Below are positions 34,464-44,360 of a DNA stretch of 64,000 nucleotides, piece by piece. The stretch comes from Paenibacillus sp. (lineage in GTDB: Bacteria; Bacillota; Bacilli; Paenibacillales; Paenibacillaceae), in the NCBI GenBank assembly GCA_017512705.1, contig JAFWEX010000072.1, positions 1 to 64,000 of the forward strand, in the 5' to 3' direction. The notes below the pieces were generated by a model. That model had not been told where the DNA came from and did not search any database. It saw nothing but the letters and a program-made list of their open reading frames with translations. A program made the translations under genes and the position numbers. How positions within the stretch are numbered: the first letter of the stretch is position 1; each line of letters starts with the position of its first letter.

Positions 34464-37400
34464 ATGAGTGGTTTTGAGGAGAAGAGAAAACGGTTTGAGT
34501 TGTTGATGAAACAGGCAGAGCTTCCAGCAGGTCTAACGGATCCCTATTTCGTGGATGGATGGATCGAACGGGTAGAGACGAATCGCAGCAACCGCGAATG
34601 GCACATCTTGATCTACAAAGATAGATTGGTTCCTGCACCAATCTATCGGACATTTAGTCTGCATATTCAGGAAAAAATGAATCATATCGCCAAAATTACA
34701 TTCGGCTTTAAATATACTGAAGAGCAAGTACAGGCAGGTGATATCGTAAGAGAATATTGGAATCTCTTTTTAGAGTGGGTTACCCGTGAGATCCCTTCGG
34801 TAAATGGTTGGATGAATCGCGCATCTTTAGAGTGTGAAGGTGACTTGTTGCAATTAACGATGAGTGATTCAACTTCGATGGAACTGGCTCGCAAGAAACA
34901 GATTGATCAAGCGATTACCACATTTTACGAAAAGTATTTCAATCTGCCACTACGCATTAAATTGCAGGTAGGCGAAGTGGGAAGCAACAGAGAGGCAATG
35001 GAGCAGTTCCAAGCTCAGAAAAAGGTGGAAGAGCGACAAGTCATTGAACAAATGATGAGTGAGGTCACCGAAATGGAAGCTCCGGAGGAAGAAGAACAAG
35101 GCGATGTTCGTTTACAGATGGGTTACGAGATTAAAGAGCCAGCTGTACCTATGCAAGAAGTGCAGGATGAAGAGAAAAAGATTACATTACAAGGCTCGAT
35201 CTTCGGTTTAGATCGCAAGGAGCTGCGCAATGGGAATACGCTCTTTACGTTCTACTTGACAGATTTTACGGATTCGATGCAAATGAAAATGTTTGCGAAA
35301 ACAAAAGAGGATGTCAGAATACTTAGCCTGCTTGCCAATGGCAAATGGGTGAAGGTCCGTGGACGTGTTGAGTATGACCGGTTTATGCAAATTCCTGAAC
35401 TGGCTATGATTCCTTCCGATCTGACCGAGATTAAAGCACCGCCTTCTCGCAAAGATACAGCGCAGGAGAAGCGGGTTGAGTTTCACCTGCACTCTACGAT
35501 GAGCACGATGGATGCAGTCACATCCATTGATAAATACGTGAAAACAGCTGCCGATTGGGGGCATACAGCGATTGCAGTAACCGACCACGGTGGTGTACAG
35601 GTCTATCCTGAAGCAGCAAAAGCGGCGAAGAAAAACGGGATTAAAATGATCTACGGTCTCGAAGCCAACGTCGTGAATGATTCTGTTGCCGTTGTGTTGC
35701 AGCCTCAGCCGATTGAACTGAAAACAGCAACATATATTGTATTTGATATCGAGACCACAGGTCTGTCGGTCACACAAAACAAAATTATCGAGATCGCGGC
35801 GGTAAAAATGCAAGAAGGCAAAGAAGTGGACCGTTTTGCCACATTTGTTAATCCACATGAACGCATTCCGTATAACATACAACAACTTACTAATATTACG
35901 GATGAGATGGTTAAAGATGCACCGGAGCTAGAGCCGGTCATACGTGATTTTGTGGCTTTTGCAGGGGATGGAGTACTCGTTGCCCACAATGCACGCTTTG
36001 ATATGGGCTTTATCCAGGCCTCACTCAAAAATCTGGGTATGCCGGAGATGCCTAACCCTGTGCTGGATACCTTGGAATTGGCACGTCTTTTATATCCTAA
36101 AATGAAAAACCATCGGTTGAATACATTGGCAGATAAGTATAAAGTTGCGCTTGAAAGTCACCACCGGGCGATTGACGATACGATTGCTCTTGCCGGAATT
36201 TTAAATGGCCTTATCCAGGATGCTGCACAATTAAAGGGTTTAACAATGCTGGATCGATTAAACGATTTTGTTGGGGTAGACTTGTCCAATACACGTCCTT
36301 TCCACTGTGGAATTTATGCTTTAAATGATGTAGGAAAGAAAAACTTGTACAAACTGGTTTCGCTATCACATACGGAATACTTCAAGCGGGTTCCATGTAT
36401 ACCAAAGTCCAAGTTGGTAAGCTTGCGAGAAGGACTAGTTGTCATATCCGGCTGTGAAAAAGGAGAGTTTTTCGAGGCTGTATTGAATAAATCGGTAGAA
36501 GAGGCGGAGGAAATCGCCGAGTTTTATGACATTCTAGAGATTCAGCCTCTAACGATGTACATGCATCTGGTCGACAAAGGGCTTGTTGCCACACCGGAAG
36601 AACTGAAGCTCGCGATTCGTAAAGTCGTAGAGATTGGAGCCAAATTGAGTAAACCGGTGATTGCTACAGGCAATGTGCATTATCTGGAACCGAGAGATAA
36701 AATATACCGCGATATTACGATTCATGGCATTACCGGGTTCAGTCCGCTGAAAGATCAGCGCAAACCAGATGCTCATTTTCGAACAACGACCGAAATGCTC
36801 GAGGAATTCCAGTTCCTTGGTCAAGACAAAGCATATGAGGTCGTTGTTACCAATACCATTGAGCTTGCAGAGCGTTTCGAGGAAATCAAGCTTTTCCCTG
36901 ACAAGCTCTTTACTCCGATATTAGAAGGTGCTGACGAAGAGATTCGGAATACCTGCTATAACACGGCGAAGTCCATTTATGGTGAAGATCTGCCTGAAGT
37001 CATTGTTGCCCGATTAGAAAAAGAATTGCAGCCGATTATCAAATATGGATTCTCAGCGAACTATCTGATCTCGGAGCGCCTGGTGAAGAAGTCAAACCAA
37101 GATGGATACTTGGTAGGTTCAAGGGGGTCCGTTGGATCGTCCGTTGTTGCAACCTTTTTAGGGATCTCGGAAGTTAACCCACTGCCTGCACATTATATCT
37201 GTGTGAATCCCGAATGCAAGCACAGCGAGTGGTTCCTGGACGGCAGTGTGCCAAGTGGATTTGACCTTCCAGAGAAACCTTGTCCGAATTGCGGAGGCAA
37301 CCTGAGGGGTGAGGGGCAGGACATCCCGTTTGAAACCTTCCTTGGTTTTAAGGGTGACAAGGTTCCCGATATCGACTTGAACTTCTCGGGCGATTATCAA

Positions 37401-38789
37401 CCGCATGCGCATAACTATACCAAAGTACTATTTAGTGAAAAGAGTGTATTCAGGGCGGGCACGATCGGGACGGTTGCAGAGAAAACAGCATTTGGTTTTG
37501 CCAAAAAGTATGAAGAAGAACATCATAAAAAATGGCGCGGTGCAGAGCTGAATCGTTTGGCATCAGGCTGTACAGGTGTTAAACGGAGTACCGGACAGCA
37601 TCCCGGCGGTATTGTCGTTGTTCCGGATTATATTGAGGTGGAAGATGTTACGCCTGTTCAATACCCGGCAGATGACGTGACAGCTGAGTGGAAAACAACA
37701 CACTTTGACTATCACGCGTTTGAGGAAAACCTGCTAAAGCTCGATATTCTGGGTCACGATGATCCAACCATGATGCGGATGCTACAGGATCTTACGGGCG
37801 TAGATCCAACGACCATTCCAATGAATGATCCCAAAGTAATGAGCATGTTTAACTCCACAGATGCTCTTGGTGTAACGCCGGAGCAGATACGTTCACCTGT
37901 TGCCACCTTTGGTGTACCGGAGATGGGGACGAAATTCGTACGACAAATGCTTGTCGAATCACAGCCGTCGTCTTTTGCCGATTTGTTGCAGATTTCAGGA
38001 CTTTCACACGGTACGGGAGTTTGGCTCGGGAATGCACAGGATTTAATCAAGAATGGGACATGTAACATCAAAACAGTAATTGGATGCCGTGATGATATTA
38101 TGTTGTTCCTGATCTATAAAGCTGGCATGGATGCGAGCTTGGCGTTTAAAATTACGGAAAGTGTACGTAAAGGACGGGGACTGCCGCAAGAGTGGATTGA
38201 TGAGATGAAAAAATGCAAGGTGCCACAGTGGTACATTGATTCTTGTCTCAAGATTCAGTACATGTTCCCGAAAGCGCACGCAGCGGCTTACGTTATTTCC
38301 GCAGTTCGTACCGCATTTTTCAAGCTGTATCATCCGATTGAGTATTATGCAACGTATTTTACCGTTCGTACAGACGAATTGGATATAGAGCTGGTGTGTC
38401 AAGGTTATGATGCTATCTATCGTAAAATTGTAGAGATTGAACAGCTCGGTTTCCAGGCGCTGCCAAAAGAAAAAAACATGCTTCCTGTTCTCGAAATGGC
38501 ACTGGAGATGACAGCTCGTGGCTTCTCGCTTAAACCGATCGACCTGTATCGTTCAGAAGCAACCAAGTTTATCGTAGATGGAAATTCATTGATTCCTCCA
38601 TTCTCTGCACTCGCAGGGATTGGGGATAACGCGGCACGCAACATTGCTGCAGCTCGTAATCACGGAGAATTTTTGTCAATTGAGGACTTCCAGCAGAAGT
38701 CCAAAGCGACTAAAACGATTGTGGAGTTGCTGACGAATATGGGATGCTTCCGTGGCTTGCCCGAGAGCAACCAGCTTTCCCTGTTCTAA
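34464..38789 (+). CDS. polC: DNA polymerase III PolC-type alpha subunit
   Basis: 1441 residues from ATG 34464 (AGGAGGAAC upstream); the frame is open from 34383 but that part precedes the ribosome-binding site. Order of domains: N-terminal domain, OB fold (about 225-310), PHP (VEFHLHSTMSTMDAV, about 340) split by the 3'-5' exonuclease (YIVFDIETTGL, about 423), Zn-finger-like Cys pairs (about 912-947), and polymerase core with PDIDLNFSGDY (about 968). It is the main replicative polymerase of low-GC Gram-positives, with built-in proofreading. Confidence 0.98.
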   Translation: MSGFEEKRKRFELLMKQAELPAGLTDPYFVDGWIERVETNRSNREWHILIYKDRLVPAPIYRTFSLHIQEKMNHIAKITFGFKYTEEQVQAGDIVREYWNLFLEWVTREIPSVNGWMNRASLECEGDLLQLTMSDSTSMELARKKQIDQAITTFYEKYFNLPLRIKLQVGEVGSNREAMEQFQAQKKVEERQVIEQMMSEVTEMEAPEEEEQGDVRLQMGYEIKEPAVPMQEVQDEEKKITLQGSIFGLDRKELRNGNTLFTFYLTDFTDSMQMKMFAKTKEDVRILSLLANGKWVKVRGRVEYDRFMQIPELAMIPSDLTEIKAPPSRKDTAQEKRVEFHLHSTMSTMDAVTSIDKYVKTAADWGHTAIAVTDHGGVQVYPEAAKAAKKNGIKMIYGLEANVVNDSVAVVLQPQPIELKTATYIVFDIETTGLSVTQNKIIEIAAVKMQEGKEVDRFATFVNPHERIPYNIQQLTNITDEMVKDAPELEPVIRDFVAFAGDGVLVAHNARFDMGFIQASLKNLGMPEMPNPVLDTLELARLLYPKMKNHRLNTLADKYKVALESHHRAIDDTIALAGILNGLIQDAAQLKGLTMLDRLNDFVGVDLSNTRPFHCGIYALNDVGKKNLYKLVSLSHTEYFKRVPCIPKSKLVSLREGLVVISGCEKGEFFEAVLNKSVEEAEEIAEFYDILEIQPLTMYMHLVDKGLVATPEELKLAIRKVVEIGAKLSKPVIATGNVHYLEPRDKIYRDITIHGITGFSPLKDQRKPDAHFRTTTEMLEEFQFLGQDKAYEVVVTNTIELAERFEEIKLFPDKLFTPILEGADEEIRNTCYNTAKSIYGEDLPEVIVARLEKELQPIIKYGFSANYLISERLVKKSNQDGYLVGSRGSVGSSVVATFLGISEVNPLPAHYICVNPECKHSEWFLDGSVPSGFDLPEKPCPNCGGNLRGEGQDIPFETFLGFKGDKVPDIDLNFSGDYQPHAHNYTKVLFSEKSVFRAGTIGTVAEKTAFGFAKKYEEEHHKKWRGAELNRLASGCTGVKRSTGQHPGGIVVVPDYIEVEDVTPVQYPADDVTAEWKTTHFDYHAFEENLLKLDILGHDDPTMMRMLQDLTGVDPTTIPMNDPKVMSMFNSTDALGVTPEQIRSPVATFGVPEMGTKFVRQMLVESQPSSFADLLQISGLSHGTGVWLGNAQDLIKNGTCNIKTVIGCRDDIMLFLIYKAGMDASLAFKITESVRKGRGLPQEWIDEMKKCKVPQWYIDSCLKIQYMFPKAHAAAYVISAVRTAFFKLYHPIEYYATYFTVRTDELDIELVCQGYDAIYRKIVEIEQLGFQALPKEKNMLPVLEMALEMTARGFSLKPIDLYRSEATKFIVDGNSLIPPFSALAGIGDNAARNIAAARNHGEFLSIEDFQQKSKATKTIVELLTNMGCFRGLPESNQLSLF

Positions 38790-38878
38790 GAGATCATAGC
38801 AGCCATTCTGCATGTCTGAATCAGTGAAGTCAGATTTTTCCTTCATTAGTGTAGCTTGTGTGCTAAGGGACGGGTTAC

Positions 38879-38907
38879 TTGTCACTATTACCAGACTATG
38901 TTATAAT
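38879..38907 (+). promoter_or_regulatory. SigA-type promoter for the rimP-nusA-infB operon
   Basis: TTGTCA at 38879-38884 and perfect TATAAT at 38902-38907, 17-nt spacer. It lies about 90 nt after polC and 140 nt before rimP, giving a long leader with two perfect hairpins. Confidence 0.85.
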
Positions 38908-38939
38908 TTCTGGAGTGAACGAGATAGTACGAATTTCTG

Positions 38940-39019
38940 AAGAGTGGGGAAACCCACTCTTTAGTCTTTGGTATACATGAATCTTGGGTAATTAATTATC
39001 TGCCAGCAATGATTGCTGG
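38940..39019 (+). promoter_or_regulatory. Two-hairpin leader of the rimP operon
   Basis: AAGAGTGGG (38940-38948), GAAA tetraloop, CCCACTCTT (38953-38961): a perfect 9-bp stem. Then CCAGCAA (39003-39009), TGA, TTGCTGG (39013-39019): a perfect 7-bp stem ending 12 nt before GGAGG. The first stem lacks a solid T-run. A regulatory role is inferred from position and symmetry. Confidence 0.6.
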
Positions 39020-39046
39020 TGTAACCTAAGTTGGAGGTTATCGGTT

Positions 39047-39508
39047 TTGAGCACAACAAATATTAAATCTACCGTGGAAGAAATGATCCAACCCTACTTG
39101 AATGAACAAGGCTTCGAGCTGGTTGACATCGAATACGTCAAAGAAGGCAGCAACTGGTTTTTACGGGTGTATGTCGACAAAGAGGGTGGAATCGACATCG
39201 ACGATTGTGTCTTGATCAGTGAAAAGCTTAGCGCCAAGCTGGATGAGAACGATCCGATTCCATCTGTTTATTTCCTTGAAGTGTCTTCTCCTGGTGCGGA
39301 ACGTCCACTGAAAAAAGCGGAGGATGTTGCCAAGTCTGTAGGTAAAAATGTATTTGTTACAACCTACGAACCGGTGAACGGAATGAAGGAGTTCGAAGGC
39401 AAGCTGATTTCCTTTGAAAACGAGGAGCTTGTCATTGAAGCAGGCAAGAAGCAGCATACCGTTTCTTATGAAAAGGTTGCCAGTGCGCGTTTGGCTATTG
39501 TGTTTTAA
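39047..39508 (+). CDS. rimP: Ribosome maturation factor RimP
   Basis: 153 residues, TTG start at 39047 with TTGGAGG at 39030-39036. RimP_N domain (IQPYLNEQGFELVDIEYVKEGSNWFLRVYVDKEGGIDIDDC) and a C-terminal Sm-like domain. It aids 30S assembly. It heads the conserved rimP-nusA-infB operon. Confidence 0.96.
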   Translation: MSTTNIKSTVEEMIQPYLNEQGFELVDIEYVKEGSNWFLRVYVDKEGGIDIDDCVLISEKLSAKLDENDPIPSVYFLEVSSPGAERPLKKAEDVAKSVGKNVFVTTYEPVNGMKEFEGKLISFENEELVIEAGKKQHTVSYEKVASARLAIVF

Positions 39509-39545
39509 AAGCCTTGTTCACTTGATTAATGAAAAGACACATCTC

Positions 39546-39594
39546 ACGTAAACGGCAAGGTGCTCACAAGTTTAGAGCCTTCGCCGTTTTACGT
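39546..39594 (+). other. Long hairpin between rimP and nusA
   Basis: ACGTAAA (39546-39552) with TTTACGT (39588-39594), CGGC with GCCG, AAGG with CCTT, and GCTC with GAGC form a near-continuous stem around a loop of about 9 nt. It is not followed by a T-run, so it is unlikely to terminate. It may mark an RNA cleavage or stability site. Confidence 0.7.
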
Positions 39595-39629
39595 ATGGGA
39601 TGCTATGTTTGAAAGGGGGATCAACATTC

Positions 39630-40727
39630 ATGAGTATGGATTTTATTGAAGCAATGAATGAATTGGAACGGGAAAAAGGGATCAGCAAGGATGTGCTGTT
39701 TGAAGCGATTGAGGCTGCACTTATCTCCAGTTACAAGCGTAATTTTAACACGGCACAGAATGTGCGAGTGGACATGAATCGTAATACGGGGGTTATTCGG
39801 GTATTTGCACGTAAGCTGATCGTGGAAGAAGTTCTCGATTCGCGGACTGAAATCTCATTGCCTGCTGCACGGGAGATTAACCCACACTTCCAGCTGGAAG
39901 ATATTGCGGAGATTGAAGTTACACCACGTGACTTTGGACGTATTGCTGCACAGACGGCTAAACAGGTTGTTACCCAGCGGATTCGTGAGGCCGAGCGTGG
40001 TCTGATCTATAATGCTTTCGTGGATAAAGAAGAGGATATTGTTACGGGAGTAGTGCAGCGTCAGGATTTGCGCAATATCTACATCGATCTGGGCAAGATT
40101 GAAGCGGCACTGCCGCTCACCGAGTTAATGCCGAACGAGAAGTTTGTCCACGGTGATCGCATCAAAGCGTACATCACGAAGGTCGAAAATACGACTAAAG
40201 GACCGCAAATTATTTTATCCCGTACTCATCCGGGTCTGTTAAAACGACTCTTTGAGCTGGAAGTGCCTGAAATTTTCGATGGCGTAGTTGAAATCCGTTC
40301 TGTTGCCCGTGAGGCAGGGTTTCGTTCCAAAATTGCTGTTCACTCCCGCAACGAGGAAGTCGATCCGGTTGGTTCTTGCGTAGGGCCAAAAGGAATGCGC
40401 GTGCAGACCATTGTGGGTGAGCTGCGCGGTGAGAAAATCGACATCGTTCGATATTCCGAACAAGTAGATGAATATGTGGCTAACGCATTGAGTCCTTCCA
40501 AAGTGCTGGAAGTTCACGTGTTCGAGGAGGAGAAGATGGCTCGGGTGATCGTTCCTGACTATCAACTGTCCCTTGCCATTGGTATTAAAGGCCAAAATGC
40601 CAGATTGGCAGCCAAATTGACGGGCTGGAAAATCGACATTAAGAGCGAGAGCCAGGCGGAGCAGGAATTCGGCAGAGAAAAAGATTCTTCTTCGGAAATG
40701 CATCAGGATTCTGTCTCCGTCGATTAA
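39630..40727 (+). CDS. nusA: Transcription termination/antitermination factor NusA
   Basis: 365 residues from ATG 39630; GAAAGGGGG at 39611-39619 lies upstream and ATG 39636 is an alternative. N-terminal polymerase-binding domain (ELEREKGISKDVLFEAIEAALISSYKRNF), S1 domain (about 135-200), then two KH domains (VGSCVGPKGMRVQTIVGEL and AIGIKGQNARLAAKLTGWKIDI). It has no C-terminal acidic repeats, normal for Bacillota. It modulates pausing and termination. Confidence 0.97.
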   Translation: MSMDFIEAMNELEREKGISKDVLFEAIEAALISSYKRNFNTAQNVRVDMNRNTGVIRVFARKLIVEEVLDSRTEISLPAAREINPHFQLEDIAEIEVTPRDFGRIAAQTAKQVVTQRIREAERGLIYNAFVDKEEDIVTGVVQRQDLRNIYIDLGKIEAALPLTELMPNEKFVHGDRIKAYITKVENTTKGPQIILSRTHPGLLKRLFELEVPEIFDGVVEIRSVAREAGFRSKIAVHSRNEEVDPVGSCVGPKGMRVQTIVGELRGEKIDIVRYSEQVDEYVANALSPSKVLEVHVFEEEKMARVIVPDYQLSLAIGIKGQNARLAAKLTGWKIDIKSESQAEQEFGREKDSSSEMHQDSVSVD

Positions 40728-40753
40728 AGGAAAGCACGGGGAGGCGCTGACGT

Positions 40754-41062
40754 ATGAAACCTAAAAAAGTGCCGTTGCGTAAATGTGTGGCATGTCAGGA
40801 AATGATGCCCAAAAAGCAGTTGATTCGCATCGTTAAAACGCCTGAGGATGAAGTACTAATCGATTTAACCGGTAAAAAGTCTGGACGGGGTGCATATCTG
40901 TGCGGGAAAGAGTCCTGTTTCAAGCTTTCTCTCAAAAATCGCGCTCTTGATCGCGCGTTAAAAGGTAAAGTTTCGTCTGAGATCTATGAACAGCTAGCGG
41001 TTGATTTTATTGCAGTAGAGGATGAATTCATTGCTGCACAGGAGCGTGAAGATCATGAGTGA
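40754..41062 (+). CDS. rnpM: RNase P modulator RnpM (YlxR)
   Basis: 102 residues, DUF448/YlxR fold: PLRKCVACQEMMPKKQLIRIV, then GRGAYLCGKESCFKLSLKNRALDRAL. YlxR has been described as an RNA-binding protein that modulates RNase P activity, hence RnpM. It sits between nusA and ylxQ as in B. subtilis. The 3' end overlaps ylxQ by 8 nt. Confidence 0.93.
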   Translation: MKPKKVPLRKCVACQEMMPKKQLIRIVKTPEDEVLIDLTGKKSGRGAYLCGKESCFKLSLKNRALDRALKGKVSSEIYEQLAVDFIAVEDEFIAAQEREDHE

Positions 41063-41384
41063 TACGAAAGTACTCTCTTACCTCGGGCTCTCTATGCGTG
41101 CTGGTAAATTGCTCACAGGCGATGAGATAGTACACAAGGCGGTCCGTTCAGGCGAAGCCAAAATGGTTATTGTTGCAGGTGACGCCTCACCAAATACACA
41201 AAAGAAATTTCGCGACAAATGTGCTACTTACAAGGTTCCGCTTCTTATCGGATTGGATCGTGATCGTATAGGGTCAAGTATCGGTAAAGACACGCGGGTT
41301 GTTCTTGCGGTAACAGACCTTGGGTTTGCAAAGATGATCTCCAAACAAGTCGGTATAATGTCGGAGGTGGAGTATATTGAGTAA
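41055..41384 (+). CDS. ylxQ: L7Ae-family RNA-binding protein YlxQ
   Basis: 109 residues from ATG 41055; the frame extends upstream but the overlap start has GGAGCGTGAAG before it. L7Ae/L30e/Gadd45 fold: [37 protein letters not shown] and [11 protein letters not shown]. Such proteins bind kink-turn RNA. The partner RNA is not known here. It overlaps infB by 8 nt. Confidence 0.92.
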   Translation: MSDTKVLSYLGLSMRAGKLLTGDEIVHKAVRSGEAKMVIVAGDASPNTQKKFRDKCATYKVPLLIGLDRDRIGSSIGKDTRVVLAVTDLGFAKMISKQVGIMSEVEYIE

Positions 41385-43956
41385 ACAGGAAAACAAGGAA
41401 AAATTGCGAGTTTATGAATATGCGAAGTCCCTTAACATGAGTAGTAAGGAAATTATAACTATTCTTAAAAAACTGGATATTCCTGTTAACAACCATATGA
41501 GTGTAATGGAGAATGGTTCGGTTGGCAAAGTGGAACAATTTTTTAAAGATATTAAATCCACAGCTGCCTCGAAACAAGGGAATGAAGCCAAGCCGGTTTC
41601 AACTTCGGCGGTGCGCAGTGACAAACCAGTGGACAGCAACAAGCCGGGCGGCGGAGTGAACACGCCGAATAACAGTAATACAACCGGTAGTCCCGTACAA
41701 ACAAAAATACAACAGGAAAAGCAGGTAGGTATGAACAATAGAACAAGTTCCAATAATAACAATGGCGCTCAGAGACCAAGCGGCCAAGATAGCCGTAACA
41801 GAACAACAAATTCCCAAAGCTCAAGCCAAGGGGGACAATCAGGAAATCGCCCAAGACCAGCTTCAGGTGGTCAAGGTACCACGGGGTCCCGCCCACAAGG
41901 AACGGGTCAACGTACGAACAATAACAGCGGTCCTAACAGAAACGCAGGGCCGAATACTGGCGGTAACACTGGTAACAGCGGGAACCGTAGTGGCGGACAA
42001 AGCCAAGGACAAGGCGGCGGCCAACGCAGAGGTGGTCAAGGAAACACTGGTAATCAGAACGGCAATCGTTCCAATACTGGTGGCGGTGGTGGAAGACGCT
42101 TCGACGACAATCGTGGCGGCGGTAACTTCCGTAATAACCGTGGTGGCAAGAACAATCGCAACAGAAATCAGCAACAGTATGTGCAACGTGAGAAAATCGA
42201 TAATACACCGAAGAAAATTATCGTTCGCGGAGACATGACTGTTGGCGAAACAGCGAAACTTCTTCATAAGGATGCTTCAGAGGTCATTAAAAAGCTTATT
42301 GGTATGGGTGTTATGGCAACCATTAACCAAGAGCTCGACATTGATACCATTCTCTTGCTTGCAGGTGAATTCGGTGTTGAAGTTGAAGTGAAGATCGTTC
42401 TTGAAGATGACCGTTTCGAAACCTTGGAAGAGAATGATGATCCTGCGGATCTTCAATCCCGTCCTCCGGTTGTAACAATCATGGGACACGTTGACCATGG
42501 TAAAACTACATTGCTGGATGCTATTCGCTCTGCGAATGTATCTGACGGCGAAGCTGGCGGAATCACTCAGCATATCGGTGCTTATCAAGTTGAAATTAAC
42601 AATAAAAAAATTACGTTCTTGGATACTCCAGGTCACGAAGCGTTTACAGCGATGCGTGCGCGTGGAGCACAAGTTACAGATATGACGATTATCGTTGTAG
42701 CTGCTGATGATGGTGTTATGCCACAAACGGTTGAGGCGATTAATCATGCCAAAGCCGCTGGCCTGCCGATTATCGTTGCTGTTAACAAAATTGACAAACC
42801 TAGTGCGGATCCTGACAAAGTGAAACAGGAACTGACGAACTATGAACTCGTTCCAGAAGAGTGGGGCGGAGACACCATCTTCGTGAACGTATCTGCGAAA
42901 CAAAGAATGGGTCTGGAAGATTTGCTGGAAATGATTTTGCTCGTTGCTGAAGTTAATGAGTACAAAGCAAATCCTGATAAACGTGCCCGTGGTACAGTAA
43001 TTGAAGCCGAGCTGGATAAAGGTCGCGGTCCTGTTGCACGTATTCTTGTACAACATGGTACGTTGAAAGTCGGAGATGCGTTCGTTGCGGGGAACTGCTT
43101 CGGTCGTGTACGTGCAATGGTCAACGATAAAGGCCGTCGTCTGAAAGAAGCAGGACCATCTACTCCTGTGGAAATTACGGGTCTGACTGAAGTTCCAGGT
43201 GCGGGAGATCCATTCATGGTGTTTGAAGATGAGCGTAAGGCTCGTTCTATCGCAGACAAACGTGCGATTACGCAGCGTGAATCTGACCTGGGTACAAATA
43301 CACGTGTAACGCTGGATGATCTGTTCCAACACATCAAAGACGGTGAGATCAAAGATTTGAACGTGATCATTAAAGGTGACGTTCAAGGTTCAGTCGAGGC
43401 GTTGAAAGGTTCCCTCGCGAAGATTGAGGTTGAAGGCGTACGAGTGAAGATCATTCACAGTGGTGCTGGTGCGATTACTGAATCCGACATTATTTTGGCG
43501 GCAGCTTCTAACGCCATCGTGATCGGTTTCAACGTTCGTCCTGAAAATCAGGCGAAAATCACTGCAGATCAAGAGCAAGTAGACATTCGTCTGCACCGCG
43601 TCATCTACAGTGTTATCGAAGAGATTGAACAAGCGATGAAAGGTATGCTTGATCCGATTTACAAAGAAAAAGTGATCGGTCATGCTGAAGTTCGGAATAC
43701 CTTCTCCATCAGTAAAGTGGGTACTATTGCAGGGTGTATGGTTACTTCCGGTAAAATTACCCGTTCAGCTGAAGCTCGTTTGATTCGTGATGGCATCGTA
43801 CTTTACGAAGGTAAACTGGATTCCCTGAAGCGTTATAAAGATGATGCCAAGGAAGTGGCTCAAGGCTACGAGTGTGGTATTACACTAGATAATTACAACG
43901 ATCTTAAGGAAGGCGACGTTATTGAAGCCTTCATTATGGAGACCGTACAACGATAA
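41377..43956 (+). CDS. infB: Translation initiation factor IF-2
   Basis: 859 residues, TTG start at 41377 with GGAGGTGGAG upstream. The N-terminal IF2N helix-turn domain is followed by a Gly/Asn/Gln/Arg/Ser-rich linker (about 65-275), a second IF2N domain, and the G domain with G370-[16 protein letters not shown] and NKIDKP. Domains II to IV end the protein. It delivers fMet-tRNA to the 30S subunit. ylxP, which follows infB in B. subtilis, is absent; rbfA is next. Confidence 0.97.
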   Translation: MSKQENKEKLRVYEYAKSLNMSSKEIITILKKLDIPVNNHMSVMENGSVGKVEQFFKDIKSTAASKQGNEAKPVSTSAVRSDKPVDSNKPGGGVNTPNNSNTTGSPVQTKIQQEKQVGMNNRTSSNNNNGAQRPSGQDSRNRTTNSQSSSQGGQSGNRPRPASGGQGTTGSRPQGTGQRTNNNSGPNRNAGPNTGGNTGNSGNRSGGQSQGQGGGQRRGGQGNTGNQNGNRSNTGGGGGRRFDDNRGGGNFRNNRGGKNNRNRNQQQYVQREKIDNTPKKIIVRGDMTVGETAKLLHKDASEVIKKLIGMGVMATINQELDIDTILLLAGEFGVEVEVKIVLEDDRFETLEENDDPADLQSRPPVVTIMGHVDHGKTTLLDAIRSANVSDGEAGGITQHIGAYQVEINNKKITFLDTPGHEAFTAMRARGAQVTDMTIIVVAADDGVMPQTVEAINHAKAAGLPIIVAVNKIDKPSADPDKVKQELTNYELVPEEWGGDTIFVNVSAKQRMGLEDLLEMILLVAEVNEYKANPDKRARGTVIEAELDKGRGPVARILVQHGTLKVGDAFVAGNCFGRVRAMVNDKGRRLKEAGPSTPVEITGLTEVPGAGDPFMVFEDERKARSIADKRAITQRESDLGTNTRVTLDDLFQHIKDGEIKDLNVIIKGDVQGSVEALKGSLAKIEVEGVRVKIIHSGAGAITESDIILAAASNAIVIGFNVRPENQAKITADQEQVDIRLHRVIYSVIEEIEQAMKGMLDPIYKEKVIGHAEVRNTFSISKVGTIAGCMVTSGKITRSAEARLIRDGIVLYEGKLDSLKRYKDDAKEVAQGYECGITLDNYNDLKEGDVIEAFIMETVQR

Positions 43957-43981
43957 GCAAGGAAGTATGAGGTGAACAACA

Positions 43982-44341
43982 ATGGCTAAGATTCGTACAG
44001 GTAGAGTGGGCGAGCAGATCAAGAAAGAACTAAGTCTGCTGATCCAGTCAGAACTGAAAGATCCGCGTATCGGTTTTATTACCGTAACGGGAGTTGAAGT
44101 GACTGGCGACTTGTCGCAAGCCAAAGTTTATCTGAGTGTCTTTGGTGAACAGGAACAGAAGGATAACTCGCTGAAGGCACTTGCCAAAGCAAGCGGGTTT
44201 CTGCGCACGGAGCTCGGTAAACGAATCCGTTTCCGTCATGTTCCCGAGTTGATATTCAAGATCGACGAATCGATTGCATATGGCAGCCGAATTGAAAAGC
44301 TGCTCGGCGATATTGGTTCCGACAAAAACGAATCCCAGTAA
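43982..44341 (+). CDS. rbfA: Ribosome-binding factor A
   Basis: 119 residues. KH-like fold: [48 protein letters not shown], then [21 protein letters not shown]. It matures the 5' end of 16S rRNA in cold or stress. ATG follows ATGAGGTG. nrnA starts 20 nt later. Confidence 0.97.
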   Translation: MAKIRTGRVGEQIKKELSLLIQSELKDPRIGFITVTGVEVTGDLSQAKVYLSVFGEQEQKDNSLKALAKASGFLRTELGKRIRFRHVPELIFKIDESIAYGSRIEKLLGDIGSDKNESQ

Positions 44342-44360
44342 CAGAATAGAGGAGACGGCA

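Noticed and set aside
42277-43386. 369-codon open frame on the minus strand
   Set aside because: It lies wholly within infB in antisense; the infB product is complete and well conserved, so the opposite frame is a by-product of codon use.
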